Shown here piece by piece: positions 16,273-25,767 of a stretch of DNA of 64,000 nt. Both the position numbers and the translations under genes were made by a program. The stretch's first letter is position 1. Every line of letters starts with the position of its first letter. The stretch is from Winogradskyella sp. KYW1333 (GTDB lineage: Bacteria > Bacteroidota > Bacteroidia > Flavobacteriales > Flavobacteriaceae), in contig NZ_QPHL01000016.1 of the NCBI RefSeq assembly GCF_003335675.1, forward strand, positions 124,001 through 188,000, read 5' to 3'. The notes under the pieces are model-generated. The model was not told the DNA's origin and did no database searches. It worked only from the letters and a program-made list of their open reading frames with translations.

Positions 16273-17996
16273 TCAGTTTTCTGGATAATTTTTACTATAA
16301 TTATACAGGCTATTGTACTTAAGCTTAAAAGAATAATTCCCTTAATAGTATTACCATAAATAAAACTACCTATACCGAATAATGTTGAATACACTCCTAA
16401 GGTACCAATAATGAATGCTACGATTTTTAATCCAAAACCATTAAATTTAGATTTACCAGCAAAAACCAAGCTATCAAACTCATCTATTGTCTTTTGATTT
16501 GTAGGTTTGGTAAATACAGTCACCAAGACCCAACCCAATGTGGTAATTACAACTCCAGTGACTAATTGCCAATGTGACGGTAAATCTATGATATGAACAT
16601 CTAACTTTCCATTAATGAAAAAGAATAATGCAATAGAAAATGAAATCACCATTGCAGCTATTTCACTAAATGGATTCACGCGATGCCAAAACCATCTAAG
16701 TATAAAAAGCAAACCAGTACCAGCACCTATCTGTAATAACAGGTTAAATACATCCTTTGCAGATTGCAAATAAAAAGAAAACCAAGCTGCTAAAATCATC
16801 AATAAAACAGTAGAAATTCTACCAAAGCGTACTTTTTGTTTTTCTGATGCTTCTTTATTAATGAATCTACTATAAAAATCATTAACTACATAAGAACTTC
16901 CCCAATTCAATTGAGTTGATATAGTACTCATAAATGCAGCGATTAAGGATGTCATAACAATTCCTATTAGTCCTGCAGGTAAATATGTCATCATAGCGGC
17001 ATAAGCAACATCATCTCCTTGCATCTCAGCAGTTAGACCTGGAAATGCACTTGAAATAGAATTAAGGTCTGGGAATATAACTAATGAAGCAAGACCTACA
17101 ATAATCCACGGCCAAGGCCTCATTGCATAATGTGCAAAATTAAAGAACAAGGTTGCCCAAGTTGCGTGTTTTTCGTTCTTAGCAGCTAACATTCTCTGAG
17201 CAATATATCCACCACCACCTGGTTCGGCACCAGGATACCATGTACTCCACCATTGAACAGCAAGAGGAATAATTAATAGGGTAATTAAAGCCTCGGTATT
17301 ATTAAAATCAGGAAAAAAATCTAATTTAGAACTTACACTATCATGAGTTAAGAGCGCTGACAAACCATTTATTTCAGGTAGACCAACAATATAGATCGTG
17401 GCCCAAATACTACCAATCATTGCAATAATAAATTGAATGAAATCGGTTATAAGTACACCTTTCAATCCTCCTAAAGATGCATAAAAAACAACAATTATTG
17501 AAGAATATATTAAGGTTTGCTCTTGTGAAAAACCAAGCAAAATATTAGCAATTTTTACTCCGGCTAAACATACACCAGCCATTGTAATAATGTTAAATAT
17601 TACACCTAAATAAATGGCTCTAAATCCCCTTAAAAATGCAGCACTTTTACCAGTATATCTAAGTTCATAAAATTCAAGATCAGTTGTAATACCACTTCTT
17701 CTCCATAGTTTTGCATAAAAAAATACAGTTAGCATACCTGTAAGCAATAATGCCCACCAAACCCAATTGCCAGATACACCATCATTTCTAACCAATTCAG
17801 TCACAAGTCCTGGTGTATCAGCCGCAAATGTGGTTGCTACCATACTTACACCTAATAACCACCAAGGCATATTTCTACCAGAGAGAAAAAACTCATTAGT
17901 GTTTTTACCAGCGCGTTTGGAAACATATACACCAATAAATGCAAATAAGCTTAAAAAGAAAATGATTATTACCCAATCAATTGTACCTAACTTCAT
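16269..17996 (-). CDS. Sodium:solute symporter family protein
   Basis: A 575-residue polytopic inner-membrane protein of the SSS family (Na+-coupled uptake of sugars, amino acids or similar). About thirteen to fourteen hydrophobic segments are visible. It has an N-terminal FFLSGRNMPWWLLGVSMVAT motif and the TPGLVTELVR, WYPGAEPGGGGYIAQRM and STQLNWGSSYVVNDFY blocks of the family. The substrate cannot be read from sequence. A hairpin terminator lies between it and the upstream gene at 18087, so it probably has its own promoter. Confidence 0.88.
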   Translation of the reverse strand: MKLGTIDWVIIIFFLSLFAFIGVYVSKRAGKNTNEFFLSGRNMPWWLLGVSMVATTFAADTPGLVTELVRNDGVSGNWVWWALLLTGMLTVFFYAKLWRRSGITTDLEFYELRYTGKSAAFLRGFRAIYLGVIFNIITMAGVCLAGVKIANILLGFSQEQTLIYSSIIVVFYASLGGLKGVLITDFIQFIIAMIGSIWATIYIVGLPEINGLSALLTHDSVSSKLDFFPDFNNTEALITLLIIPLAVQWWSTWYPGAEPGGGGYIAQRMLAAKNEKHATWATLFFNFAHYAMRPWPWIIVGLASLVIFPDLNSISSAFPGLTAEMQGDDVAYAAMMTYLPAGLIGIVMTSLIAAFMSTISTQLNWGSSYVVNDFYSRFINKEASEKQKVRFGRISTVLLMILAAWFSFYLQSAKDVFNLLLQIGAGTGLLFILRWFWHRVNPFSEIAAMVISFSIALFFFINGKLDVHIIDLPSHWQLVTGVVITTLGWVLVTVFTKPTNQKTIDEFDSLVFAGKSKFNGFGLKIVAFIIGTLGVYSTLFGIGSFIYGNTIKGIILLSLSTIACIIIVKIIQKTD

Positions 17997-18033
17997 AATT
18001 TTTATTTGTTACCAAATCTAATATTTTAAAACC

Positions 18034-18065
18034 AAAAAAGGCATTAGTAAATACTAATACCTCTT
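18034..18065 (-). terminator. Terminator of the 18087-18506 gene
   Basis: Hairpin with stem GGtATTAGTA / TACTAATgCC (minus strand), followed on the minus strand by a T run. It separates the small membrane protein gene from the symporter gene. Confidence 0.65.
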
Positions 18066-18086
18066 TATTGATTGGTTGGTTAATTT

Positions 18087-18506
18087 TTAAGATATCCAGT
18101 TCTTAGATGATGAATGTCTAGCAAACCAAACTAGTACAACACAAATTACCATTACCATTATTGGCATTGTTAAACTCATACCCTCAACGTTTATAAATAA
18201 ATAAACATGCTGAACTATGGCAGACAGAGCTGATAAAACAAACATTGAGATTGCCCATTTTTTTCTGATCAATAAGAAAAGAGCTCCTAAGGCACCACCG
18301 AATACTGCTAAGGCAAATGCTGCAGTATACCATGCAGGATATTCCACTAGAAATTCTGCTTGCTGTTCTTCTGGAAGTGCCGCAATCATTTCGTCTGTAG
18401 CAAATGCTCTGCCCAAATAGGCCATTATACCCATTGCATTCCAGACTAAAGCTAATACACTAATAATCCAAAACCATACTGGTGGTTTTTGTGTTGTTGA
18501 TGTCAT
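18087..18506 (-). CDS. Small four-helix membrane protein, unknown function
   Basis: A 139-residue inner-membrane protein with four hydrophobic segments, near residues 10-31, 58-80, 85-108 and 111-130. The loop after helix 1 contains ATDEMIAALPEEQQAEFL. I recognise the type as a conserved flavobacterial membrane protein without assigned function. It is upstream of the symporter gene on the same strand but separated from it by a terminator. Confidence 0.75.
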   Translation of the reverse strand: MTSTTQKPPVWFWIISVLALVWNAMGIMAYLGRAFATDEMIAALPEEQQAEFLVEYPAWYTAAFALAVFGGALGALFLLIRKKWAISMFVLSALSAIVQHVYLFINVEGMSLTMPIMVMVICVVLVWFARHSSSKNWIS

Positions 18507-18593
18507 AATATTGATGATTTAGTTAGTTATACCTATTACAATTTATAAAAAAACAATTAAAAATGTTTGATAAATTGATTTTACACAAAGAAA

Positions 18594-18623
18594 AAAGGGC
18601 GTTAGTTTTTGCTAACACCCTTT
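18594..18623 (-). terminator. Terminator of the 73-residue protein gene
   Basis: Twelve-base stem AAAGGGtGTTAG / CTAACgCCCTTT with one mismatch, with a T run on the minus strand. It lies 20 nt after the stop of the gene at 18644-18865. Confidence 0.8.
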
Positions 18624-18643
18624 AATTTAAAATATTAAATTTC

Positions 18644-18865
18644 TTATTCTACAACATGTAATTTTGGCTCTTTATCTACAAATTTACCGTTAACAGATTC
18701 ACCAAGAATGATGACCTCTTTAGAACGCTCGTACATTTTAATTGCACGATGCATTTGTAATTTTGTACCACTGTAAAGTTTAACACCTGATTTTGAGCCT
18801 TTGTTTCTAATTTCAATGTAAAAACCATCCTTTAATTTGGTTGGTCTAGTTGCTGGTCTACCCAT
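18644..18865 (-). CDS. Small conserved hypothetical protein, basic
   Basis: A 73-residue soluble basic protein beginning MGRPATRPTKLKDGFYIEIR. Residues 25-50 contain GVKLYSGTKLQMHRAIKMY and the tail is KFVDKEPKLHVVE. The length and composition suggest a small regulatory or nucleic-acid-associated protein, but I know of no assigned function. Its own terminator and isolated position suggest a single-gene transcript. It is too well ordered in codon use to be noise. Confidence 0.7.
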   Translation of the reverse strand: MGRPATRPTKLKDGFYIEIRNKGSKSGVKLYSGTKLQMHRAIKMYERSKEVIILGESVNGKFVDKEPKLHVVE

Positions 18866-19054
18866 AAATTTATTGTGAATTTTAAATAGGAGTGCATGAT
18901 AGTGAAAATTATATCACTACGCAAGTTTATTTTTTAACATTTGAGTTTTGGGGCTATTAAGAAACTTCAATCATTAGAAGAATCGTTAATTCATAGTTAA
19001 GTAAATACCATATTTAAAAGGCTTTTTCTATTTTTATATAAATAGTTAAATACA

Positions 19055-19732
19055 ATGGTCAATACAATTCCAAAAGAGACTCTTCCTTTTCTAAAAAAAT
19101 TATCCAAAAACAACAATAGAGATTGGTTTAACGATAATAAAGCAGAATTTAAAGCAATAGAAACCAAAGTAAAGGAAGCCTACAACTCTCTTGGTGAATT
19201 ATTGAATAACCATGATCAAATAGATAAGGTAAAAGTTTTTAGAATTTATAGAGATGTAAGATTTTCTAAAAATAAACTTCCATATAAAACCCATTTCGGT
19301 GGTTCGTTTCATAGAAAAAAACCTGAATTGAGAGGTGGCTACTATTTGCATCTACAACCAAAAAATGAGTCATTTATTGCTACTGGATTTTGGGAGCCAA
19401 ACAAGGAAGATTTGTTCAGGATAAGAAAAGAGTTTGAAATGGATGATAGTGAAATACGTGAAATATTAAATCAGACAAAATTCAATAATACTTGGGGAGG
19501 TTTTGTTGGTGACGAATTAAAAACAGCTCCAAAGGGATTTGATAAAGAACACCAAGCAATTGATTTGATTAGGAAAAAGCAATTTATATTTATTAAAAAA
19601 TATACTGATAAAGAGGTTAATTCAAAGGGTTTCCTAGATGATGTAAACACCTCATTTGTCAATGTGAGACCATTCTTTGATTATATGAGTGATGTTCTCA
19701 CAACAAATTTAAATGGAGAATCTTTGCTTTAG
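19055..19732 (+). CDS. DUF2461 (TIGR02453) family protein
   Basis: A 225-residue soluble protein. The family blocks are visible: LPFLKKLSKNNNRDWFNDNK at residues 8-27, VFRIYRDVRFSKNKLPYKTH near residue 68 with its conserved Arg/Asp/Arg, and GGYYLHLQPKNESFIATGFW near residue 98. DUF2461 proteins are widespread but have no established biochemical role. The stop overlaps the convergent gene at 19729 by 4 bp. Confidence 0.88.
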   Translation: MVNTIPKETLPFLKKLSKNNNRDWFNDNKAEFKAIETKVKEAYNSLGELLNNHDQIDKVKVFRIYRDVRFSKNKLPYKTHFGGSFHRKKPELRGGYYLHLQPKNESFIATGFWEPNKEDLFRIRKEFEMDDSEIREILNQTKFNNTWGGFVGDELKTAPKGFDKEHQAIDLIRKKQFIFIKKYTDKEVNSKGFLDDVNTSFVNVRPFFDYMSDVLTTNLNGESLL

Positions 19733-20145
19733 ACAGCCTTTAGAACATCTGGCTTTATAAACAATTGAATGCTATTTATTAGGCGATTCTTTACAATATT
19801 CATCATACGCTTATTTAATGCAGACGAATTTTGAATATAAGTATCGTACTCTTCAATTGTAAATTGGCCAATAATCATACCCTTAATAGAATTTCTAAAC
19901 TTCATGTCCTTGTGAATAGCATTTTCCATATAATCTAACTGCTTTTGTAATGACAGTTCATAAAATACATTCTTGCGCTTAGAAATATAATTTTTAAAGA
20001 CGGCAACAAATAAATCATGTTGCATTTTTATTATAGGTCTTAGGGTTTCATTTTGAAACTTTTCGTCAGCACTCATTGCTTCATAAATTTTAGCAGAGGC
20101 TATAATAGGTCTAATAGTGTGTAGGTTTTCGGATCGTTTGTTCAT
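19729..20145 (-). CDS. Conserved hypothetical helical protein
   Basis: A 138-residue soluble, mostly helical protein. It contains AKIYEAMSADEKFQNETLRP and SIKGMIIGQFTIEEYDTYIQ, which I recall from flavobacterial proteins sometimes labelled glyoxalase in databases. No glyoxalase metal ligands or fold features are visible, so that label looks wrong. No signal peptide or membrane segment. Function unknown. Confidence 0.7.
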   Translation of the reverse strand: MNKRSENLHTIRPIIASAKIYEAMSADEKFQNETLRPIIKMQHDLFVAVFKNYISKRKNVFYELSLQKQLDYMENAIHKDMKFRNSIKGMIIGQFTIEEYDTYIQNSSALNKRMMNIVKNRLINSIQLFIKPDVLKAV

Positions 20146-20260
20146 GATTAGGTAGGATTAATTTGGAATTAAATTTAATTATTAACCCTAAGAATATTTT
20201 TATAGCATCGATATCTTGTTAACGTTGTTATTAACAATGCCGTTTTAAGTTATCTAAAAG

Positions 20261-21505
20261 TTAATCAGAATTTGCAACACTTAGTTCGTAAATTTCTAAA
20301 TCAAAATAAGATACAGAAGCTAAAACATGATCAAAAATATCACCCATAATAAACTCATAATTTTGCCAGCGTATGTCTGCACTAAATGCATAAATCTCCA
20401 TTGGTATACCTTGAGGTGTTGGTTCTAGTTGACGGACCATTAAAGTCATATTATGGTTTATAGCTGAGTGATTCTCAACATAGGTTAAAAGGTATTTTCT
20501 AAACACTCCAAAATTGGTCAAATTGCGCCCATTGATAAGCACAGATTTATCAATAGCATTATCTGTATTAAACGTTTTAATCTCTTTTGATTTTTGTTCT
20601 ATGAAACTAGATATTAATTGAATTTTTTTAAAGCGCTGAATATCTTCATCCGTTAAAAATTTTATAGTCGAAGTTTTTATAATAACTGATCGTTTTATCC
20701 TCCTACCACCAGAAGACATCATACCTCTCCAGTTCTTAAAAGAATCAGATATCAAAGCATATGTCGGAATGGTTGTTATTGTTTTATCCCAATTTTGCAC
20801 TTTAACAGTTGCCAGGTTTATTTCTATGACATCACCATCAGCACCATATTTCTCAAAAGTAATCCAGTCTCCAATACGCACCATGTCATTAATAGACACT
20901 TGAATACTTGCTACAAACCCTAAAATAGTGTCTTTAAAAATTAACAGGATAACTGCAGATGCAGTACCAAGGGTAAATGCAAATTTCAAAAAAGTAATAC
21001 CTGTAAGGATAGAAAAGATTCCAAAGACGCCTAAAATCCATGCAAATATCATAAATACTTGTATGTAACTATCAACAGGTTTGTCTTTATATTTAGCTAA
21101 TGTTTTTAGATAGTCTTTAATAGAATTTAAAAAACTTCTAATTATCCTAAGCGTTAATATTACAGTAATAACTTTTAAAGTTTTTTCAATAATATCTTCG
21201 GCATATTCAAAATCTGTAAAAACCTCAGGAACAAATTCTATAAGAATTATAAGCGGAATTATGTGCGCTATGTTTCTTGGTAGTTTATTACTAATTAGGA
21301 TATCATCAAAATTGGTTTTAGTCCGTTTTGCAAGACCAGCAGAAAAACGCCAAAGAAGTCTTTTTGTAATAAAATCAACTACAAACGCAATAACTAATAC
21401 AGCTAACAATAAACAAATCATGTTTATGTACTGAGCTGAAGTTTCTGAAAACCCCTTTTCCATCAAGAGGTCATATATATAATGTCTTATACTAAGCGTT
21501 TTCAT
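20261..21505 (-). CDS. MscS-family mechanosensitive channel (YbdG-like)
   Basis: A 414-residue inner-membrane protein with four to five N-terminal membrane segments, then the pore helix and MscS beta domain near residues 165-235. The key segment is TASAVILLIFKDTILGFVAS, then SINDMVRIGDWITFEKYGADG. The long soluble C-terminal part (MRQLEPTPQGIPMEIYAF) resembles the YbdG/YnaI-like large MscS group. It probably opens on hypo-osmotic shock. The start lies inside the end of the upstream DUF3817 gene (14 bp overlap), so the two are likely coupled. Confidence 0.88.
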   Translation of the reverse strand: MKTLSIRHYIYDLLMEKGFSETSAQYINMICLLLAVLVIAFVVDFITKRLLWRFSAGLAKRTKTNFDDILISNKLPRNIAHIIPLIILIEFVPEVFTDFEYAEDIIEKTLKVITVILTLRIIRSFLNSIKDYLKTLAKYKDKPVDSYIQVFMIFAWILGVFGIFSILTGITFLKFAFTLGTASAVILLIFKDTILGFVASIQVSINDMVRIGDWITFEKYGADGDVIEINLATVKVQNWDKTITTIPTYALISDSFKNWRGMMSSGGRRIKRSVIIKTSTIKFLTDEDIQRFKKIQLISSFIEQKSKEIKTFNTDNAIDKSVLINGRNLTNFGVFRKYLLTYVENHSAINHNMTLMVRQLEPTPQGIPMEIYAFSADIRWQNYEFIMGDIFDHVLASVSYFDLEIYELSVANSD

Positions 21506-21785
21506 TTCTTAAATATTTTTTGTCAATATAGAAAGTTCCAAAAGGAATTATTGCGGCAACAAGGACAATAAATAATGTTTTGTTAGGCCATTTTAATTCA
21601 GCACCAAGCATTACTGCAAGGACTATATAGGCCATAAAAAATAAACCATGTGGCATACCTAGCATTTTTACAAATTGTGGGTCATCTTGTAAATATTTGA
21701 TAGGCACTGCAATGAATAGTAATAAAATGTATGAAAGCCCTTCGAGAATAGCAGTAATTCTGAATAGTGGCAACAGTTTTGTCAT
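21492..21785 (-). CDS. DUF3817 family membrane protein
   Basis: A small integral membrane protein of three hydrophobic segments. It has the family motif FRITAILEGLSYILLLFIAVP and the HGLFFMAYIVLAVMLG segment. I place the start at the ATG at 21785 (97 residues, MTKLLPLFRI) rather than the earlier ATG at 21803. A perfect TATTTTTG promoter element spans 21801-21808, so the earlier codon would be upstream of the transcription start. It overlaps the MscS gene by 14 bp. Function unknown. Confidence 0.85.
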   Translation of the reverse strand: MTKLLPLFRITAILEGLSYILLLFIAVPIKYLQDDPQFVKMLGMPHGLFFMAYIVLAVMLGAELKWPNKTLFIVLVAAIIPFGTFYIDKKYLRNENA

Positions 21786-21800
21786 TAGAAAATATTTGTA

Positions 21801-21808
21801 CAAAAATA
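21801..21808 (-). promoter_or_regulatory. Putative -7 element of the DUF3817-mscS unit
   Basis: Minus-strand TATTTTTG, a perfect TAnnTTTG match. It overlaps the first in-frame ATG (21803) and so decides the start at 21785. Confidence 0.6.
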
Positions 21809-21881
21809 CATGAGAATTGTATTTTAAATGGTGTTTTTAACAGCTTTTAATAAAAAATATTAATACTCAATTTCGATTAAT

Positions 21882-21889
21882 TATCTTTA
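21882..21889 (+). promoter_or_regulatory. Putative -7 element of the 21937-23706 unit
   Basis: TATCTTTA, one base from TAnnTTTG, giving a leader of about 42 nt before the ATG at 21937. Confidence 0.4.
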
Positions 21890-21936
21890 GCATGTTATAT
21901 ACATGAAACCAATCTTTAAATACACTGAGCATACAA

Positions 21937-22425
21937 ATGAAAAACCTATTTTATGAATTCTTAAAATCAATCTCATTAGTTTTTATCATTTTTATTTTTT
22001 CAATTTCAGGTATAACAGCTCAATCCCATAAAACAGATAATATTACACTTGAAAAAACATATGAGAGAAATAAGACAATTATAGAAAGTAACTCATATGA
22101 GTTTAGATCTCTCATGGTTTATGATGGTTCACAACGCGAAAAAAACTATAGTAAGGTATCCTTTATTGAAAACAAGTTATCTGGGTCATTAATACCTATT
22201 ACAAGTTCTAAATCTAGTGTTGTTTCATTTGAAAAGGACAGAATTAAGAATTACAAAGTGCAAACCAATGATGAAAACCAATCAGTAGAACTGTCATTTG
22301 ACCTTGCTTCTGGAGAAATGTCATTTCAATTCAATATTAGAATAATGCCAAATGGTAAGGCTTTTTTGAAGGTTTATTCATTGAATGAAGAAATAGAATA
22401 CATAGGTACAATCTTTAGACAATAA
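21937..22425 (+). CDS. Secreted DUF4251-like hypothetical protein
   Basis: A 162-residue protein with a signal peptide (hydrophobic residues 12-29, cleavage near GITAQS). The mature part is beta-rich, ending MPNGKAFLKVYSLNEEIEYI, which resembles the last strands of DUF4251; that relation is distant and inferred. Probably periplasmic. Its stop codon TAA is followed directly by the ATG of the FAD oxidoreductase with no spacer, so the two genes form an operon. Confidence 0.65.
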   Translation: MKNLFYEFLKSISLVFIIFIFSISGITAQSHKTDNITLEKTYERNKTIIESNSYEFRSLMVYDGSQREKNYSKVSFIENKLSGSLIPITSSKSSVVSFEKDRIKNYKVQTNDENQSVELSFDLASGEMSFQFNIRIMPNGKAFLKVYSLNEEIEYIGTIFRQ

Positions 22426-23706
22426 ATGGAAAGAGAGGAATATATAATTCATATTATTGGTGCTGGAATTAGCGGGTTAATAGCAGCTAAAACTTTAGAA
22501 GCTAATGGTTATAGGCCAATCATTCTAGAATCTTCTGATAATGTTGGTGGTAGAGTTAAAACGGACATTGTTGATGGATATCAATTAGATCATGGTTTTC
22601 AAGTATTACTTGATGCTTATCCAAAAGCTCAAGAGCATTTGGATTATAATGACTTAGACCTTCAAAAATTTTTACCAGGTGCAACCATTTTTACTAATGC
22701 TAAGTCACAAACCATAGGAGATCCAAGTCGTAATTTAGGTTTGTTGTTACCAACCATAATGGCATCAGTCGGTACACTAAGTGACAAATTGAAAATATTG
22801 AAGTTAAACAGACAGTTAAAAAAGAAATCCATAAATCAAATTTTTCAGGAAAAATCACAATCTACTCTAGAATATTTAAAGGATTATGGATTTTCAGATA
22901 AGATAATTGATAATTTCTTTAAACCATTTTTCTCTGGAATATTCTTAGAACCTGAACTCAGAACTCTCAGTATTATGTTTGAGTTTGTCTATAAGATGTT
23001 TGGAGAGGGATCTGCTACACTTCCAAAAGCTGGAATCGGAGCAATACCTAATCAAATTAAAGACCAACTTAAACATACCCAATTTAGATTTAACACTAAG
23101 GTTAAATCTGTAGAAGACAATAGAATACTATTAGATAATGGTGAAGTATTAGATACACATTTCACAATTATCGCCACTTCACCAAGTCAATTTATTTCAA
23201 ATTTAAAGGATCAGGAACAACAGTGGAAATCTTGTTATTGTTTATATTTTGAAGTCGATAAACGTAACATTGATAAGCCTCTAATCGGTTTAGTGGCTGA
23301 TAATGATGCCTTAATTAATAATATCTTTTTTCATAATAGTATCAAGACCTCTTCTAGAGGTGATAATGAATTGCTTTCTGTCACTGTAGTAAAAGAGCAT
23401 CAATTAAATGAACAACAACTAACTGAGAGGGTAGAACAAGACCTGAAAAAGTATTGCAATATTGAAGTTTTAAAATTTATCAAAACCTACCATATAAAGC
23501 AGGCTTTACCAGACTTAGAATATTTGCAATACGAGATTTCACCAACTGAAACACAATTGAAGCCAAACATATATTTAGCCGGAGACCATTTATTAAATGG
23601 ATCATTAAATGGAGCGATGTTGTCAGGTGAACGGGCTGCTCAAGGTTTAATCATGAGTTTAGAGGATGGCCTTGTTGTTGAAAACTTATCTTCAGAGTAC
23701 ATATAA
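22426..23706 (+). CDS. FAD-dependent amine-oxidase-like oxidoreductase
   Basis: A 426-residue flavoprotein. The dinucleotide-binding motif is IIGAGISGLIAAKTLEANGY (residues 10-29), followed by LESSDNVGGRVKT, the second FAD block of the phytoene desaturase/protoporphyrinogen oxidase/amine oxidase group. The C-terminal FAD motif is NIYLAGDHLLNGSLNGAMLS. The substrate is unknown; carotenoid-type desaturation is possible but no other carotenoid gene is nearby. The gene begins immediately after the stop of the secreted protein gene at 21937. Confidence 0.85.
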   Translation: MEREEYIIHIIGAGISGLIAAKTLEANGYRPIILESSDNVGGRVKTDIVDGYQLDHGFQVLLDAYPKAQEHLDYNDLDLQKFLPGATIFTNAKSQTIGDPSRNLGLLLPTIMASVGTLSDKLKILKLNRQLKKKSINQIFQEKSQSTLEYLKDYGFSDKIIDNFFKPFFSGIFLEPELRTLSIMFEFVYKMFGEGSATLPKAGIGAIPNQIKDQLKHTQFRFNTKVKSVEDNRILLDNGEVLDTHFTIIATSPSQFISNLKDQEQQWKSCYCLYFEVDKRNIDKPLIGLVADNDALINNIFFHNSIKTSSRGDNELLSVTVVKEHQLNEQQLTERVEQDLKKYCNIEVLKFIKTYHIKQALPDLEYLQYEISPTETQLKPNIYLAGDHLLNGSLNGAMLSGERAAQGLIMSLEDGLVVENLSSEYI

Positions 23707-23876
23707 TTTTAAAAAGAAACAGTACCTTTACACTAAGTTTATTGAAGGTACACCTCACAAGTAACAAGTATTCCAAGTTATTTTTTCGGTATTTTAAGAT
23801 TCTCTGTTTCGTAAGTTATTTAGTAATCATTATTAGTATTTTCTTAAGCAAGTGAATATTAATTTTAAATCATTAC

Positions 23877-24335
23877 ATGGGTAGATCACAACAGACATTT
23901 AGTAAAAGTGAAAAAGAAAAAAAGAGATTAAAAAAGCGTGAAGACAAACGCAAAAAAATGGAGGCGCGTAAACTTGCCAAAGAAGAAGGTGGGTCTCAGG
24001 GAATACCAATAGCTTACGTTGATTATAATGGTAATTTAACTGATACACCTCCAGATCCTTCTATGAAAGTAAAAGTAAAGGCCGAAAATATTGAAATCGG
24101 TATTCCAAAAAAGGAAGAAGGTGATGAGGAAGAGTTTGATCCGATTAGAAAAGGTAAGGTTTCATTTTACGACAGCTCAAAGGGATTTGGTTTTATAATA
24201 GACACAGAAACAAACGAGAAATACTTCACCCACGTTAGTGGTATAATCGATGATATAATTGAAAATGATAAGGTTACTTTTGAACTCGAGAAAGGACAAA
24301 GGGGAATGAATGCTGTGAGAGTTAAAAAATCGTAG
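23877..24335 (+). CDS. Cold-shock-domain protein with basic N-terminal extension
   Basis: A 152-residue protein. Residues 1-40 are very Lys/Arg/Glu-rich and likely helical. Residues 92-150 are a cold-shock domain, with the RNP1-like KGFGFI (GKVSFYDSSKGFGFIID) and the RNP2-like KYFTHVSG. It probably binds single-stranded RNA or DNA in the cytoplasm. A near-consensus -7 element (TACCTTTA near 23724) would give an mRNA leader of about 140 nt, a length seen with some cold-shock genes; this is speculative. The next gene begins 7 bp after its stop. Confidence 0.85.
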   Translation: MGRSQQTFSKSEKEKKRLKKREDKRKKMEARKLAKEEGGSQGIPIAYVDYNGNLTDTPPDPSMKVKVKAENIEIGIPKKEEGDEEEFDPIRKGKVSFYDSSKGFGFIIDTETNEKYFTHVSGIIDDIIENDKVTFELEKGQRGMNAVRVKKS

Positions 24336-24342
24336 TCAACTA

Positions 24343-24810
24343 TTGAATCCAACTATTAAGACAATTGGTGAAAAACACCTTATAGGAATGCGAGGTAGTA
24401 TGCATCATGGTGAAATGCATAAAATTATTGCTTTGTGGAAACAGTTTATGCCAAATAAATTTAAGGTGACCAATACTCTAAATGAAGAACTTATTGCTCT
24501 GCAGAACTATAAAGACTTTTCTAACACCAAATTGGCTTTTGATATTTGGGCATGTGCAGAAGTGTCTGACTTAAATAATATTCCAGAAGGGTTGAGTGGC
24601 CTAACTATTCCTGCAGGCGAGTATGCAGTTTTTGTTCTAAAGGGAATGGATGCTGGTGCATTATACCGTGAAATATTGTCTGAGTGGTTACCAAATTCTG
24701 GCTATAAAGTAGATAGTAGGCCTCATTTTCAAGTTATGGGAAAGAAATATATCAATAATAGTGATAAGTCTGAAGAGGACGTTTATTTACCAATAAAATC
24801 AAAGCTCTAA
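24343..24810 (+). CDS. GyrI-like/AraC effector-binding domain protein
   Basis: A 155-residue soluble protein. It begins NPTIKTIGEKHLIGMRGSMH after a TTG start; no ATG is available before this conserved block, and family members start at the same place. FDIWACAEVSDL and LTIPAGEYAVFVLKG in the middle, then a PHFQVMG-type end, fit the SOUL/GyrI-like small-molecule-binding fold. It may bind a ligand alone, as it has no DNA-binding domain. It lies 7 bp after the cold-shock gene and overlaps the convergent peptidase gene by 12 bp. Confidence 0.78.
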   Translation: MNPTIKTIGEKHLIGMRGSMHHGEMHKIIALWKQFMPNKFKVTNTLNEELIALQNYKDFSNTKLAFDIWACAEVSDLNNIPEGLSGLTIPAGEYAVFVLKGMDAGALYREILSEWLPNSGYKVDSRPHFQVMGKKYINNSDKSEEDVYLPIKSKL

Positions 24811-25737
24811 TATTAGCTTCTGGCCAATTCTGAGAGTTGAGTTTTTCCTGATTGAATTAGACTTACAAATTGAAGCAATAGTTATATTATTTCTGTTAGA
24901 AATTCTTGACAAAGTATCACCTTTTCTAACTATATAAACCTTTGTTTGTTTAATTAAACTCTTACGAGCTTCCTCTTCAGTTTCATACAACGCTAGTTTA
25001 GTCAGTCGTCTAGAGTTATGATATCTTGTTCTCGTCCATTTACGTGTTACCCAAAGCTCTTTAGAACGTACTTTATTGTCTTCGGTAATTTCAAATAAAT
25101 ATTCAGGGTGAATATATTCCCCTTTAAAACTGGTTACGAGATGTAAATGACTCCCTCTGGAGTTGCCCGTATTACCACCTTTACCAAGGTACTGACCTTT
25201 TGAAACACTATCATTTGCTTTAACTCCAATACGAGAAAGATGAGCATATGTTGTTTCTAAACCGTTGTAATGTCTAACAACAACTGTTTTACCGTGACCT
25301 CCGCTATATCTTGCAAAACGTACTATACCATCTAACATTGAGACTACACTATCTCCTGTAACCAAATCTATATCAATACCTTTATGAGGTCTGCCTCGAC
25401 GCCAGCCATATCTAGATGTAATAACTTTTTCCTTTAAAATTGGTGATGCATAAACCGAGTCTTCAAAAAATATTTTAAACGGATAATCAGGTGCATAGTC
25501 TTTGTAGGGATTATATACTATCGTATTCCAGTGATCCTCCTTTATGTTTAATATAGATTTTATATTTAGAACTGAGTCTTTTTCAATCAGTGGTATTTCT
25601 ATTTCATTTGGATTTGCCAGTTTATTAAGCGATGCAACAGGAAGTTGAATCTTTAAGCTTCTATGTGAAGGGTTTTCCTGTGATTGTACATAAAGTGTAA
25701 TAACTAGACATATGAAACATAAAAGGGATTTTTTCAT
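24799..25737 (-). CDS. M23 peptidase with C-terminal LysM domain
   Basis: A 312-residue exported peptidoglycan hydrolase or divisome/elongasome factor. The signal peptide is MKKSLLCFICLVITLYVQSQ. The M23 zinc motifs are H-x-x-x-D in RPHKGIDIDL (near residue 118) and HLH in GSHLHLV (near residue 197), with TTYAHLSRIG between them. The LysM domain (VYIVRKGDTLSRISNRNNIT) ends the protein. The order peptidase then LysM is common in Bacteroidota. All metal ligands seem present, so it is probably an active endopeptidase. Confidence 0.9.
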   Translation of the reverse strand: MKKSLLCFICLVITLYVQSQENPSHRSLKIQLPVASLNKLANPNEIEIPLIEKDSVLNIKSILNIKEDHWNTIVYNPYKDYAPDYPFKIFFEDSVYASPILKEKVITSRYGWRRGRPHKGIDIDLVTGDSVVSMLDGIVRFARYSGGHGKTVVVRHYNGLETTYAHLSRIGVKANDSVSKGQYLGKGGNTGNSRGSHLHLVTSFKGEYIHPEYLFEITEDNKVRSKELWVTRKWTRTRYHNSRRLTKLALYETEEEARKSLIKQTKVYIVRKGDTLSRISNRNNITIASICKSNSIRKNSTLRIGQKLILEL

Positions 25738-25767
25738 TTTTGTTATATACTATATACTGAAAGAATG

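Noticed and set aside
19729-20145. Glyoxalase function for the 138-residue protein
   Set aside because: No metal ligands or vicinal-oxygen-chelate fold features are visible; that label appears to be a propagated database name.
20216-20236. Palindrome TTGTTATTAACAA as a terminator of the MscS gene
   Set aside because: The stem is very short and AT-only and no T run follows it on the minus strand.
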